From NCBI RefSeq assembly GCF_014192395.1, contig NZ_JACHXW010000003.1, positions 174,955-238,954 on the forward strand: a stretch of DNA of 64,000 nt, written 5' to 3'. Source of the DNA: Paenibacillus endophyticus. GTDB taxonomy: Bacteria; Bacillota; Bacilli; Paenibacillales; Paenibacillaceae. The position numbers were made by a program, and so were the translations under genes. Positions 15,145 to 24,054 of the stretch are shown here, piece after piece (position 1 is the stretch's first letter; every line of letters starts with the position of its first letter). A model generated the notes under the pieces. The model was not told where the DNA came from. It saw only the letters and a program-made list of their open reading frames with translations, and ran no database searches.

Positions 15145-16536
15145 ATGAGAAACACAACTGCAGTTGCCGCTTCACCTATACCAGCCGGCGAAGAACGCCC
15201 CCTATTCAAAGACAGTCTCGTTATTCCGTTGCTCGGCTTAACGGTTATCATCGTCATCATGAACACGATGATGTTCAATTTGGCGCTGCCCCAGGTTACT
15301 GCTGACTTCATGCTTTCGTCTTCAGCCGCTTCATGGATTATTACGGGTTATTCCATCATATTCGCCATCTCTTCCATTACATTCAGCAGGCTGTCCGACT
15401 TCGTCCCGATTCGTCTGCTGCTCACGATCGGGCTGCTCGCGATGGGCGGTGCATCCGTGCTCGGCTTTTTCAGCCATCATTATGTACTGCTGCTCGTTGC
15501 AAGGCTGCTGCAGGCTTCAGGCGCCGGCTCCGTGCTCAGCTTAACCATCGTGCTTATTACAAGATTCATTCCGCTCGCAAGACGCGGGAAATCGATGGCG
15601 CTTATTACTTCGGCCGCTTCGCTTGGTTTCGGACTCGGTCCCGTCATTGGCGGCGCCGTCACGCAATATTTAGGCTGGAATGACCTGTTCATCGTTACCG
15701 GCATATCACTGCTGCTTATACCGGTATTTCATCGCCTGCTTCCAGAAGAGGCCTCCGTTAAAGGCTCCTTCGACGTATGGGGCGCGGTATTCGTAGGCAT
15801 TGGCTCAACAGGCGTGCTGCTGTACATTACCAACCATTTTCTCATCGCATTAATTGGCGGTGTTGCTGCGCTCATTTTATTCTGGATAAGGATCAACCGA
15901 GCTGCGAATCCATTTGTACAGCCTACTCTATTCCGCAACAAAAAGTATATCCGTCTCATTTCACTTGGCATCATCTCTTATATTAACAACTTTGCAACGC
16001 TCTTTCTGCTGCCGCAAGTGCTTATCCATCTGTTCAAGCTCACGCCCGGCCAAGCTGGACTTATCATATTCCCCGGTGCACTCTTCGCGATGCTCTCGTC
16101 TGGTCGCGTCGGTAAGATCATCGACCGTTACGGGAACAGCGTGCTGCTGCGAATCGCTCCACTGCCCTTATTGGTAGCAGCCGTATCCTTTGCCTTGTTC
16201 GCGGATTATTCAATTTACGCCATTATGGTGATTTACATGATCATGAGTATTGGCTTCTCCGCCTTAAACTCCGGTGTTTCGAATGAGTTGTCCCGAATAC
16301 TACCAGGGGAGCATGTTGGAGCTGGCATGGGCTTGTTTCAGCTTACTCAATTTATTAGCGGTGCTTTTAGCGTAGCGATAAGCGGAATCGTCTTGTCAGC
16401 CCAGAGCGAGCTGCCGCTGCATCAGGCCTTCTCCAACATTTTCTGGGGAATGGGCATCATAGCCGTTTTGGCCATCGGTGCATCCTGGCTGTACTATTTC
16501 TCAGCCAAGCAACAGGCTCAGCCTAAACGTCGATAA
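15145..16536 (+). CDS. MFS multidrug exporter (DHA2/TetL-like)
   Basis: Membrane transporter of 463 residues with about 14 hydrophobic helices. Helix 5 carries the antiporter motif C (SLGFGLGPVIGG), and RLLQASGAGSVLSL and SRLSDFVPIRLLL fit the drug:H+ antiporter-2 family to which TetA(L) and Bmr3-like pumps belong. Expected role: proton-driven export of drugs or toxic metabolites. GGAGGTCAT precedes the ATG. Control by the divergent ArsR-family protein through the 18-bp palindrome is likely. The substrate cannot be predicted. Confidence 0.88.
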   Translation: MRNTTAVAASPIPAGEERPLFKDSLVIPLLGLTVIIVIMNTMMFNLALPQVTADFMLSSSAASWIITGYSIIFAISSITFSRLSDFVPIRLLLTIGLLAMGGASVLGFFSHHYVLLLVARLLQASGAGSVLSLTIVLITRFIPLARRGKSMALITSAASLGFGLGPVIGGAVTQYLGWNDLFIVTGISLLLIPVFHRLLPEEASVKGSFDVWGAVFVGIGSTGVLLYITNHFLIALIGGVAALILFWIRINRAANPFVQPTLFRNKKYIRLISLGIISYINNFATLFLLPQVLIHLFKLTPGQAGLIIFPGALFAMLSSGRVGKIIDRYGNSVLLRIAPLPLLVAAVSFALFADYSIYAIMVIYMIMSIGFSALNSGVSNELSRILPGEHVGAGMGLFQLTQFISGAFSVAISGIVLSAQSELPLHQAFSNIFWGMGIIAVLAIGASWLYYFSAKQQAQPKRR

Positions 16537-16599
16537 GCAGCGCCATCGTTGAAATGAACCGAAACACATTGTTCAACTGAGATCCAAATCTTAAAGCAA

Positions 16600-16757
16600 A
16601 GCCTTGTCCCTGAAGACATTTTGGAATTACCAACTCCTCCTTTTACAAGCGATGGGATTAAAAAAATAACCTTCAGCCCCACTATTAACGTGGAGTTGAA
16701 GGTTATTTGAATTTTCATGGGATTGACCCACTCTCGTTTACCCTAACGGGACAGCTT
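16600..16757. mobile_element. Degenerate MITE-like element with central hairpin, copy 1
   Basis: Left end GCCTTGTCCCTG (from 16601) and right end GGGACAGCTT are imperfect inverted repeats of the GGGGCTGTCCC type. In the middle, AAATAACCTTCA (16664-16675) pairs with TGAAGGTTATTT (16697-16708). The centre, spacing and right end match the better preserved element at 40607-40758. It has no coding capacity, lies between convergent genes, and its hairpin may act as their terminator. Confidence 0.5.
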
Positions 16758-16776
16758 CCGTTTAGCGACTGCTATA

Positions 16777-18159
16777 TTAGGAGGATTCGCCATTCAAATA
16801 TCTGAAGAATGGTTTGTCTACCCAGAACTGCGTCGGCGTAATAACGACCTTCGGATCAATCGCTTTGAAGCCAGCAACTACCGCTGCCGAATTTTCATTC
16901 AACGAGAATGGGTTAACCGTATACGGGCTATCCGGATCGGTAATAAAGTTATTCGTAATAATTTCATAATCGTTCAGCTCGGTTTGCGAGTAGTACAGCG
17001 GCTGCCACCAAGATGAGGCAATGAGGCCTTCTTGGCCGTCTTTGTCTTTTTTGGCATATTTCAGAATCACGTCATTGAATTTAGCTTTGTCAGCCGCAGA
17101 AGCAAACTCGAAAGCAAGATCGTATTCTTTGTCATAGTTAATGTAGTTGCCGTTCTCGATTTGTACTACGTTCGGCCCAGGCGTGCCCCATTCTGCCAAG
17201 AAAATAAAAGCAGATGTCTTAGGCTCGAATTGCACCTTCGCGTTCAGCCCTTCGCTGCGCAGCAGCCCAATCAGCTGGATGGCATGGTTGAAATCAGAAT
17301 GTCCGTAAATCAGCGATAACGAATCAATGAAGTTGGCGTCGAAACGGGAATCCTTAATGTTGTAGCCCGTAATCAGATCCTGCTTCAATGCTGTGTTTAC
17401 TACATTTTGCAGCTTCGGTGCGTTAATGATGTCGGAAGTATTGTACGCGTCGCTTAGCTTCGCATAAATATCGCCGTCATTCACGTAGCCGAGATATTTC
17501 TTGTAAAGGCCTTTCGTAATGAGGACTTTGCCAAGAAGCGTATTGATGAACTGCTCGCTTGCTGCGCTTTTTGGCTTAAAGCCCGCGAACAAATCAGGTG
17601 TCAGCAATCCCGCATCAACAGCTGCCGCTGTTTCTTGTGCTCCTTTGGTGCCTAGTGCGCTGCTTTTTACGTTTAGCTTCGCGAGCGCTTTATCCACTTT
17701 TGCAGCCGGATACGTATAAGCAAGCTCCTTCAAGCCCGCAGCTCTTACCGCAATAGCAACTGCGACAGAATTTGTAAGCACCTGCTCGCCTTGGATTGCC
17801 GGTCCGGACAGAATACCATTCTCAAACAGTGCAGCTGCAGGCGCATACAGCTCGCTGTCAGACTTTACGTCCGAGAACACGGCTTCCTTGCCGGATGGCT
17901 CATAGCCAAGAATGCTAGCAACCGCTGTGATGAACTCGCCTTTTGTAATCGTTCCGCTCAGGCTCACATCGAATTTCTCATTCAAAAATTGCTTATACTG
18001 TGCGGCTCCATCCGCTTGCGCTTGCGCTGCGACAGTAGCCGTTGCCGATGCGGTTACCGCTGGAGATGCCGCGAATGCGGTCGCTTGCGTGAACAGCAGT
18101 GAAGAGGATAAAAGGAATGTTGCCAGCAGCTTCGTGTACTTAGGTTGTGCAATTCTCAT
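16777..18159 (-). CDS. Secreted protein with SLH-like N-terminal repeats
   Basis: Exported protein of 460 residues: signal peptide (about 1-31, ending AFAAS), an Ala-rich spacer, then a region with the rhythm of S-layer homology domains (GTITKGEFITAVASILGY; VFSDVKSDSELYAPAAALFENGILSG), which usually bind pyruvylated wall polymer. The C-terminal 270 residues (with LIYGHSDFNHAIQLIGLLRS and WWQPLYYSQTELNDYEII) match nothing I know; this could be a ligand-binding or enzymatic domain. The start at 18159 follows GGAGGTC; a GTG five codons earlier overlaps the ribosome site and is rejected. Single gene. Confidence 0.7.
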   Translation of the reverse strand: MRIAQPKYTKLLATFLLSSSLLFTQATAFAASPAVTASATATVAAQAQADGAAQYKQFLNEKFDVSLSGTITKGEFITAVASILGYEPSGKEAVFSDVKSDSELYAPAAALFENGILSGPAIQGEQVLTNSVAVAIAVRAAGLKELAYTYPAAKVDKALAKLNVKSSALGTKGAQETAAAVDAGLLTPDLFAGFKPKSAASEQFINTLLGKVLITKGLYKKYLGYVNDGDIYAKLSDAYNTSDIINAPKLQNVVNTALKQDLITGYNIKDSRFDANFIDSLSLIYGHSDFNHAIQLIGLLRSEGLNAKVQFEPKTSAFIFLAEWGTPGPNVVQIENGNYINYDKEYDLAFEFASAADKAKFNDVILKYAKKDKDGQEGLIASSWWQPLYYSQTELNDYEIITNNFITDPDSPYTVNPFSLNENSAAVVAGFKAIDPKVVITPTQFWVDKPFFRYLNGESS

Positions 18160-18268
18160 GAATATGACCTCCACGTGGTTGTAATTCCGATAAAATTAAT
18201 CGGGAATATGTAATGTCACATAGTATACCAACAGAAAAACAAGAGTGTCAACATATATTTACGTATGG

Positions 18269-18826
18269 TTAATAATCCGAATAGAGGTTGTTGTCATCGG
18301 CTATGCTCTGAATATCCTCCGAGCTTATGCTGATATACCCATACCCCTCTGCTTGCTGCTTTTTCAACGCTCTTTGTTTGAAAAACTTCGGGCTTCCTTC
18401 GCCTGCATCCTCATCGTACACAAGCAGAATGCCATCCGTCTTGCGAAAGAGCAGCTCGTCTCTTGCCGTGAACTGCCATATGCCATTATAGGGCTGGTTG
18501 CTGACGGAAGCGTAATAATCAACGCCTTTTAATACCTCATGGTAAAACTCTTTTTTATCGTCCTTCCACTTCTCTTCTGGGTTGCTATAGGCCGAAATAA
18601 TAGACAGACGCAAATTCGGATAGAGCTCCTTTAGCGCGATCACGACCTCGCATGCCCACAAGTCCACGCCGTACTGTCCCGGCGTGATGACCCATTCCAG
18701 CCCATCCTCTATAAGCGGTACAAGCTTGCCCATCAGCGCTTTCTTGATAAAAACGATGCCCTCATGCTTTTGGTTGAAAATGTTGAGCTCGTGGGCGCGG
18801 TAGCCTGTAACGAGTAAATTTTTCAT
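18269..18826 (-). CDS. ypsA: YpsA-like SLOG-family protein (DUF1273)
   Basis: Cytosolic protein of 185 residues starting MKNLLVTGYRAHELNIF, with WVITPGQYGVDLWACEV and GILLVYDEDAGEGSPKFF, the nucleotide-binding pattern of the DUF1273/YpsA branch of the SLOG superfamily. B. subtilis YpsA affects cell division; the ligand is thought to be a nucleotide or ADP-ribose derivative. Full length and intact. Single gene, divergent from the thiamine-regulated thiD. Confidence 0.88.
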   Translation of the reverse strand: MKNLLVTGYRAHELNIFNQKHEGIVFIKKALMGKLVPLIEDGLEWVITPGQYGVDLWACEVVIALKELYPNLRLSIISAYSNPEEKWKDDKKEFYHEVLKGVDYYASVSNQPYNGIWQFTARDELLFRKTDGILLVYDEDAGEGSPKFFKQRALKKQQAEGYGYISISSEDIQSIADDNNLYSDY

Positions 18827-18855
18827 CGATTCAACGCCTTTTCGGATAATTATGG

Positions 18856-18883
18856 TTTACATCTCTCAAGTGTATGCTATAGT
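18856..18883 (+). promoter_or_regulatory. Promoter for the TPP riboswitch-thiD transcript
   Basis: TTTACA (18856-18861), 16-bp spacer, TATAGT (18878-18883). Transcription would begin near 18890, about 25 nt before the riboswitch. Confidence 0.6.
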
Positions 18884-18914
18884 AGAAAAAAAACAAACCG
18901 AATATTGACCTGAA

Positions 18915-19010
18915 TCTTTCACTAGGGGAGCCTTACGGCTGAGATGGAGCATCTGCTCCGGACCCTCGGAACCTGATCTGGATTATTCCAGCGGAGGGAA
19001 GTGGAGCAGA
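18915..19010 (+). promoter_or_regulatory. TPP (THI-box) riboswitch
   Basis: Contains the conserved blocks in order: ACTAGGGGAGCC, GGCTGAGATGG, a variable hairpin (GGAGCATCTGCTCC), GACCCTCGGAACCTGATCTG, and ATTCCAGCGGAGGGAAGTGG. A terminator follows 40 nt later, so thiamine pyrophosphate should cause premature termination ahead of thiD. Confidence 0.97.
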
Positions 19011-19048
19011 CGCATTCATGCATGTGCGAGAGGCCATGTTGAACGTTA

Positions 19049-19095
19049 GACCCGCTCATTTCCTTTTGGGAATCAGCGGGTCTTTATTGTTTTAT
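19049..19095 (+). terminator. Regulated terminator of the TPP riboswitch
   Basis: AGACCCGCT pairs with AGCGGGTCT, with an inner TTCC/GGAA, followed by TTATTGTTTTATT. It is the expression platform of the riboswitch, 48 bp before the thiD start. Confidence 0.9.
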
Positions 19096-19142
19096 TAAGC
19101 TGAGAATGCTTTGGCTAATTGAGATACATGGGAGATGAGTTC

Positions 19143-19967
19143 ATGACACGGTACAAAGCGTTGACGATCGCCGGATCAGACAGCGGCGGCGGAGCAGGCA
19201 TTCAAGCCGATCTAAAAACCTTTCAAGAGCTCGGCGCCTACGGGATGTCTGTCATTACCGCCATTACGGCCCAAAATACGCTTGGCGTGCAAGGCGTATA
19301 CCCCCTGGAAGCTGCGGCCATTGAGAAGCAGCTCGATTCCATTGGCGAGGATTTAACGCCTGCCGCACTCAAAACAGGCATGCTGTTCAGCAGTGAGATC
19401 ATTGAGATCGTAGCTGCCAAGATCAAGCAATATGACTGGCAAAATCTAATCATTGACCCCGTAATGGTAGCCAAAGGCGGATCTGCCCTGCTCCAGCAAG
19501 AGGCCGTGCGAACACTCATCAAACAGCTGCTTCCGCTTGCGCTCGTAACGACGCCAAATATACCTGAGGCCGAGCTGCTCGCCAAAATGCCGATTCGGAC
19601 GCTTAGCGACCGAGAAGAGGCTGCCCGAACGATCTACCAAATGGGCTCCCGTAACGTCGTCATCAAGGGCGGTCACGCTGCTCCAAATGAACGAATGGTC
19701 GATCTTCTCTATGACGGCGAACGTTATATGTATCTGGAAAGCAAACGCATTGACACCCGCCATACGCATGGTACGGGCTGCACGTTCTCCGCAGCGATAA
19801 CTGCAGAGCTAGCGCAAGGCAGATCGGTGCCAGAGGCGATCCGAACCGCCAAAGCGTTCATACAAGCGGCCATTGAGGATCAGCTAGGGTTCGGCGGCGG
19901 ACACGGCCCGACGAACCACTTTGCATATCGGCGCAAACAAGATGAAGCAGATTGTATAACGAAATAA
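19143..19967 (+). CDS. thiD: Hydroxymethylpyrimidine/phosphomethylpyrimidine kinase
   Basis: Phosphorylates HMP and then HMP-phosphate with ATP to give HMP-PP for thiamine synthesis. The 274-residue length is normal for the ribokinase-fold family. Signatures: TIAGSDSGGGAGIQADLKTF near the N-terminus, TPAALKTGML, DPVMVAKGGSALL and the anion-hole motif HGTGCTFSAAITA near 220. The ATG at 19143 with GGGAGATGAG upstream is the start; a TTG eight codons earlier is rejected. It is the only gene behind the TPP riboswitch and no other thi gene is nearby. It could also serve pyridoxine salvage, as in some Bacilli. Confidence 0.95.
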   Translation: MTRYKALTIAGSDSGGGAGIQADLKTFQELGAYGMSVITAITAQNTLGVQGVYPLEAAAIEKQLDSIGEDLTPAALKTGMLFSSEIIEIVAAKIKQYDWQNLIIDPVMVAKGGSALLQQEAVRTLIKQLLPLALVTTPNIPEAELLAKMPIRTLSDREEAARTIYQMGSRNVVIKGGHAAPNERMVDLLYDGERYMYLESKRIDTRHTHGTGCTFSAAITAELAQGRSVPEAIRTAKAFIQAAIEDQLGFGGGHGPTNHFAYRRKQDEADCITK

Positions 19968-19977
19968 CGGCATGAAA

Positions 19978-20004
19978 AACGGGTGTCTCGATGAGACACC
20001 CGTT
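19978..20004. terminator. Terminator between thiD and the convergent small secreted-protein gene
   Basis: AACGGGTGTCTC pairs perfectly with GAGACACCCGTT around a 3-base loop. The minus strand continues into TTTT, so it works best for the minus gene. Confidence 0.85.
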
Positions 20005-20007
20005 GGC

Positions 20008-20319
20008 TTAATCGAATGGACTGCTGCTTGGCCTGCTAAGCGGTTCAGGACCAGCTCCTAATTGAATCGCAGGACCAGCAAGCTGCTTGTAGTCGTCTGC
20101 TGCGCTGCCAGTTGCAGCACTGGGATCATAAAGCTGTCCAATTACAGATTCCATTGTGCTTTCCAGCTGTTTATATGTTGCACGCTCAGCCTCTTCTGAA
20201 GCATGAACGCGCTCAGGCACCACGCCATAGCTTGATAATGCAGCCGCAATGGTAAAGATCAGTACTGACATGCATATCGCGTTCCGTATAACGGAATGTC
20301 CACTCATTTCCTCACCCAT
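20008..20319 (-). CDS. Small exported or membrane-anchored hypothetical protein
   Basis: Protein of 103 residues with an N-terminal hydrophobic helix (about 11-33) ending near VHASEEAE, which could be a cleaved signal, then a helical segment (YKQLESTMESVIGQLYD) and a Pro/Ser-rich tail (GPEPLSRPSSSPFD). I do not recognise it. AGGAATG lies upstream of the ATG at 20319; an alternative ATG is four codons on with GGGTGAGG close by. Confidence 0.55.
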   Translation of the reverse strand: MGEEMSGHSVIRNAICMSVLIFTIAAALSSYGVVPERVHASEEAERATYKQLESTMESVIGQLYDPSAATGSAADDYKQLAGPAIQLGAGPEPLSRPSSSPFD

Positions 20320-20443
20320 TCTTTTTCATTCCTAGGACTAAGTATAGGGGAATAGAAAACAAATGGAATGGACTTCAGGCATGACTGCATACTAGACTTT
20401 AGGCGGGCTAACGTTCCAAGCAGCTTATCGCCTCTAAGTCTGC

Positions 20444-20947
20444 TTATCGGTTATCTACCTTCTCCGGATATAAATCATGATTCATAAGCCTATGTTCCGC
20501 CATCTGCTCGAATTTGGTGCCCGGCTGACCCCAATTGCAATAAGGATCGATAGAAATGCCGCCGCGCGGCGTGAATTTACCCCACACCTCGATATAACGC
20601 GGGTTCATCAGAGCGATTAAATCATTCATGATGATATTCATGCAATCCTCGTGAAAATCTCCGTGGTTGCGGAAGCTGAACAGGTACAGCTTCAGCGATT
20701 TGCTCTCTACCATTCTCACATCTGGAATATAGGATATATATATCGTTGCAAAATCGGGCTGCCCTGTCATCGGACAAAGGCTGGTGAATTCCGGACAGTT
20801 GAACTTCACGAAATAATCGCGATTCGGATGCTTGTTGTCGAATGCCTCCAATATATCAGGCTTATACTCAAATACGTACTGTGTTCCTTGATTCCCAAGC
20901 AGCGTCACGCCGCTGAGTTCTTCCTTGCTTCTTCCATCCATGCTCAT
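20444..20947 (-). CDS. queF: preQ0 reductase
   Basis: NADPH-dependent 7-cyano-7-deazaguanine reductase (preQ0 to preQ1), the last step before tRNA insertion in queuosine synthesis. Short unimodular YkvM type of 167 residues. The active-site Cys is in [11 protein letters not shown], with [21 protein letters not shown] as the QueF signature. The ATG at 20947 (GCGAGGC upstream) lies 22 bp past the queE stop; the longer frame would overlap queE. Last gene of the queCDEF operon, controlled by the preQ1 riboswitch. Confidence 0.96.
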   Translation of the reverse strand: MSMDGRSKEELSGVTLLGNQGTQYVFEYKPDILEAFDNKHPNRDYFVKFNCPEFTSLCPMTGQPDFATIYISYIPDVRMVESKSLKLYLFSFRNHGDFHEDCMNIIMNDLIALMNPRYIEVWGKFTPRGGISIDPYCNWGQPGTKFEQMAEHRLMNHDLYPEKVDNR

Positions 20948-20969
20948 TTCAGCCTCGCTTCGTTTCGTA

Positions 20970-21704
20970 TTAAACACCCTTCTTGTTTCCCCATACCCAG
21001 GTATGCAGCTGCGGGAGCACATGAACCCGCTTTAGCTCCGGATTCGGCATCACCTGTCCAATCAGCCATTCATAACGCTCCACCAAGTAGGGGAGCATGC
21101 GCTCAGGCTCCGTTTCCTTGAGCTGTCCATTGCCCGCCTGCAAATAAAACGGAACATTCGGATAGCGCAAATGGACAAATGTAGCATATTCGAGATCCGC
21201 TTGGTCAAAGATGACCGTTTTCAAGCAAAAGCTTGATTTGCCTGCGATTAGCTTTGCCACGATATCGTCTAACACCGACCAATTCGTAAGCATGCCCGAG
21301 CTTGGAGGCTTCGGGGACAGCGTCAGCTCGTCAACCGACCAAAACCAGTTCTGCCAGCGGCTCCCCTGCGTTTCGAGTGCTACGCTAATTTCCTCGTTAT
21401 GAAGCGAATCGATCAATTCACCCAGCTGCGGGAGCAGCGCGGGATTTCCTCCGGAAATCGTGACATGCTCAAAAGCATTGCCGCCGAGCTCTTTCAATTG
21501 CTCTATAATTTCATAAGCCGTCAGCATTCGGATATCTGCCTTCGCGCTGCCGTCCCAAGTGAAGGCAGAGTCGCACCATGAGCAGCTATAATCACAGCCT
21601 GCCGTGCGTACAAACATCGTTTTACGGCCGATGACCATGCCTTCCCCTTGCACCGTCGGCCCAAATACTTCCAGAACCGGAATACGCTTAGCTTCCTTCA
21701 TCAT
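20970..21704 (-). CDS. queE: 7-carboxy-7-deazaguanine synthase
   Basis: Radical SAM enzyme that converts 6-carboxytetrahydropterin to 7-carboxy-7-deazaguanine. It has 244 residues. The cluster motif CDYSCSWCD (Cx3Cx2C) is in the N-terminal part after [14 protein letters not shown], the QueE substrate-side signature; [13 protein letters not shown] is the GGNP-type motif. The start at 21704 overlaps the queD end by 17 bp, with GAGGAAGGCGG upstream; a second ATG follows directly. Third gene of queCDEF. Confidence 0.96.
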   Translation of the reverse strand: MMKEAKRIPVLEVFGPTVQGEGMVIGRKTMFVRTAGCDYSCSWCDSAFTWDGSAKADIRMLTAYEIIEQLKELGGNAFEHVTISGGNPALLPQLGELIDSLHNEEISVALETQGSRWQNWFWSVDELTLSPKPPSSGMLTNWSVLDDIVAKLIAGKSSFCLKTVIFDQADLEYATFVHLRYPNVPFYLQAGNGQLKETEPERMLPYLVERYEWLIGQVMPNPELKRVHVLPQLHTWVWGNKKGV

Positions 21705-22143
21705 GATCCGCCTTCCTCTTGGGACGGAATATGCAATAGCTCGTCGGCGTTTCCCGGAGATAAACCTGAACGCATTGCGGCTTGTTCGACGTACCATCCA
21801 GATGCCGCTGCACGATTTCATGTATCGTTCGCGCTACAACCTCCGTCGTCGGAAAATAATCAGCTGCCGCATCGTTGAAGCTTTCTTTATCATCGTTGAG
21901 CAGCGTATGATCGAACCGATTATGAATGAGCTGCTTAATAATCGCAAAATTAACTAAAAAACCGGCCGAGTCGAGCTCATCACCCGCAACCGTTACATTC
22001 ACATAATAGGTATGCCCGTGCAGCTGCTGGCATTTGCCTGCTTCCTCCGCCGGCACATAATGGGCAGCCGCAAAATGAAAATCCTTGTTCAGCTCATAGC
22101 AATAGTCGTGGCGTGCCGCTGGATATACCTGCTGCATCATCAT
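21688..22143 (-). CDS. queD: 6-carboxytetrahydropterin synthase
   Basis: Converts dihydroneopterin triphosphate to 6-carboxytetrahydropterin. The 151-residue protein has zinc-ligand histidines in HFAAAHYV and LHGHTYYV, the catalytic Cys in [17 protein letters not shown], and the Glu/Thr pair PTTEVVA. The start was set at the ATG at 22143, which overlaps the queC stop as ATGA, with AGGGGC upstream. Second gene of queCDEF. Confidence 0.95.
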   Translation of the reverse strand: MMMQQVYPAARHDYCYELNKDFHFAAAHYVPAEEAGKCQQLHGHTYYVNVTVAGDELDSAGFLVNFAIIKQLIHNRFDHTLLNDDKESFNDAAADYFPTTEVVARTIHEIVQRHLDGTSNKPQCVQVYLRETPTSYCIFRPKRKADHDEGS

Positions 22144-22805
22144 CGCTTCGCCCCTTGTATGCGCTTGAGCAAATAATCGTCGAGCCCTTTCCTGCGAAGC
22201 TCGCATGCTGGGCAATGTCCGCAGCCATCGGCTATGATGCCGTTATAGCAGGTCAACGTCCGTTTGCGTACGAACTCAAACGCTCCTAGTCTGTCTGCCA
22301 GCTCCCATGTCTGTGCCTTATTCAGCCACATCAGCGGTGTATCGATGACAAACGGATAGTCCATCGACAGATTCAACGTCACATTGAGCGATTTGATGAA
22401 TATGTCCCGGCAATCCGGGTACCCGCTGAAATCCGTTTCACAAACGCCTGTTACGATATGCTTGGCGCCAAGCTGCTTGGCAAGCACTGCCGCAAAGGTC
22501 AGGAACAGCATATTGCGACCGTCGACAAAGGTGGTCGGGAGCTCCCCTTCCTTTTGCTCAATGGCAATATCATCCCTGGTCAGGGCGTTTGGAGCCAATT
22601 GGTTAAGCAGGGACATATCGAGAATATGATGCTTAATATGGAGCTCCTTGGCAATATCCGCAGCGCAATCCAGCTCTAGTTTATGCCGCTGCCCGTAATT
22701 GAACGTGACTGCCTCTACTTCAGAGAAACGCTCCATTGCCCAGAACAAGCAAGTGGTGCTGTCTTGGCCGCCGCTGAACACGACAACCGCCTTTTCTTTT
22801 TTCAT
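22140..22805 (-). CDS. queC: 7-cyano-7-deazaguanine synthase
   Basis: ATP-dependent conversion of 7-carboxy-7-deazaguanine to preQ0. The 221-residue enzyme has the PP-loop [13 protein letters not shown] at the N-terminus and a zinc site at the C-terminus ([13 protein letters not shown] plus an upstream Cys). The start was set at 22805 because GAGGGAG lies about 8 nt upstream; the longer frame extends into the leader terminator. First gene of the operon, with a preQ1-I riboswitch in its leader. Confidence 0.96.
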   Translation of the reverse strand: MKKEKAVVVFSGGQDSTTCLFWAMERFSEVEAVTFNYGQRHKLELDCAADIAKELHIKHHILDMSLLNQLAPNALTRDDIAIEQKEGELPTTFVDGRNMLFLTFAAVLAKQLGAKHIVTGVCETDFSGYPDCRDIFIKSLNVTLNLSMDYPFVIDTPLMWLNKAQTWELADRLGAFEFVRKRTLTCYNGIIADGCGHCPACELRRKGLDDYLLKRIQGAKR

Positions 22806-22865
22806 GCTGTATCTCCCTCTCTGGTTTGAGAAGATCCGAGATCGCCTGAATTCCTTCATTGCTAG

Positions 22866-22914
22866 CTAAAAAACCAAAGAAACGGCGCGAAGCGGTAGAA
22901 ACCCGCTTCGCGCC
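22866..22914 (-). terminator. Regulated terminator of the preQ1 riboswitch
   Basis: On the minus strand, GGCGCGAAGCGG pairs with CCGCTTCGCGCC, then TTTCTTTGGTTTTTT. It lies about 60 bp before queC. Confidence 0.9.
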
Positions 22915-22957
22915 GAACGCAAAAACGACGATGTCACCTGACGGGACAATCGTTTTG

Positions 22958-22994
22958 CATAGTTTTTTATAGAGGGAGTTCGCGAACCTCTCCC
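22958..22994 (-). promoter_or_regulatory. preQ1-I riboswitch
   Basis: The minus strand reads GGGAGAGGTTCGCGAACTCC, then CTCTATAAAAAACTA: a P1 stem, the C-containing loop, and the A-rich tail that forms the H-type pseudoknot of preQ1 class I. A second hairpin (AAAACGATTGTC ... GACATCGTCGTTTT) and the terminator follow toward queC. Confidence 0.93.
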
Positions 22995-23139
22995 GGCAGC
23001 CCGTATTTCGTCGGGCACAGCTCCGGCGTTTCTTCTTCAGTTCATTATTCTCCTGTACTATAGCACAGCAGCTGCGCTCTGAATACAGTCATTATTTTAC
23101 TGGGAAAAACAAGCAAAAGCCCGTACGGCATAGGCATGC

Positions 23140-23661
23140 TTATGGGGAAAGCTCCTCCAGCTTCGCTAGCGTTTGAAGCATATGCTTAATCAGCCCTTCA
23201 ATATCGTCCATTTGCTCCTCATTGATTTGGCGGCTGAATGCAAGCTCAATCACATTGCTATATATCGGATTAGGTTCGCCGTATATATAGCTAATCGTTT
23301 GCGTGGCAGGCGTGTCCGGCTCCCAAATGCGCTGCATCATCTGCTCGATCTGTTTACATTGCTCGTCGACATGATGAAGCTTCATCGCAAAGCGCAAGCG
23401 CAGCGAGCAGGAAGGGGTCTCCCCCTTCCACTCCAAAATTTCGGCTGCCAGGTCTTTCAGCGACGCAGTGAGCTGCACCTCAGCTGTTACAGCAGAGCGG
23501 CCGGCCTGTCTGAATTGAAGCGCGAACTCACGCGACATAATCGCCATCTCCATGCGATCAATCCGGTTTATGATATCTATCTTGCGATCCAGCGTATCCA
23601 GATCGTAGAGCTGATTCTCAAAGGCTACCTTCAGGTTTTCGAATACGGTTGGATCAAACAT
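23140..23661 (-). CDS. Conserved hypothetical protein, helical
   Basis: Cytosolic, helical and acidic protein of 173 residues beginning MFDPTVFENLKVAFENQLYD, with FALQFRQAG and YGEPNPIYSNVIELAF in the second half. No known catalytic motif is visible. Similar proteins starting MFDPTxFENLK appear in Bacillales without a function as far as I recall. The start at 23661 follows AGAGGAAATGAG. Single gene upstream of the queuosine operon with its own spacing of about 145 bp to the riboswitch. Confidence 0.65.
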   Translation of the reverse strand: MFDPTVFENLKVAFENQLYDLDTLDRKIDIINRIDRMEMAIMSREFALQFRQAGRSAVTAEVQLTASLKDLAAEILEWKGETPSCSLRLRFAMKLHHVDEQCKQIEQMMQRIWEPDTPATQTISYIYGEPNPIYSNVIELAFSRQINEEQMDDIEGLIKHMLQTLAKLEELSP

Positions 23662-23990
23662 CTCATTTCCTCTTTTCAACTGCAATAGATTCTATGCTAT
23701 TGTAGTTCATTTCAATGGCAGAATCGAGCCTGCAGCCTAGCGACCACGCATCCTTACACTTCTGAGCTGCTAGAGCCTTATGCGAAGAGGGCATCCGTAC
23801 ACGAATTGTAAGAGACGGACAAGAGATAACGGGTGGCGGTTTGCAACCTCCATTGATCTTGGGCTGTGCATGCTGGGTTTATATCTGAATGGCATGAATC
23901 TGGATCCTATAAGAAAACAAATGGATTACCTCTATGAGATGGAGAGCATCTCTGAATTTTAATATAATCTTTTAGGATAGCCGTACAAAA
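23662..23990. other. Intergenic region with a doubtful 60-codon plus-strand frame
   Basis: No clear gene. A plus-strand frame 23780-23962 ends in a plausible-looking sequence (GMNLDPIRKQMDYLYEMES) but has no ribosome binding site and an Arg-rich start. It may be the tail of a decayed gene or chance. Confidence 0.2.
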
Positions 23991-24016
23991 AGGGGACATT
24001 CCAGTCGAATGTCCCC
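23985..24016 (-). terminator. Terminator of the CE12 esterase gene
   Basis: GGGGACATTC pairs with GAATGTCCCC around a 5-base loop; the minus strand continues with TTTTT. Confidence 0.85.
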
Positions 24017-24054
24017 GTTTGGCTCGATATATGAACCATAGCCCTTTGCAATTG

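Noticed and set aside
20400..20443. AGGCG/CGCCT pairing after queF as terminator
   Set aside because: Arms are only 5 bp and no T-run follows; the operon end signal was not identified.
23780..23962. 60-codon plus-strand frame in the gap before the CE12 gene
   Set aside because: No ribosome site and no recognisable domain; kept only as a note in the intergenic entry.
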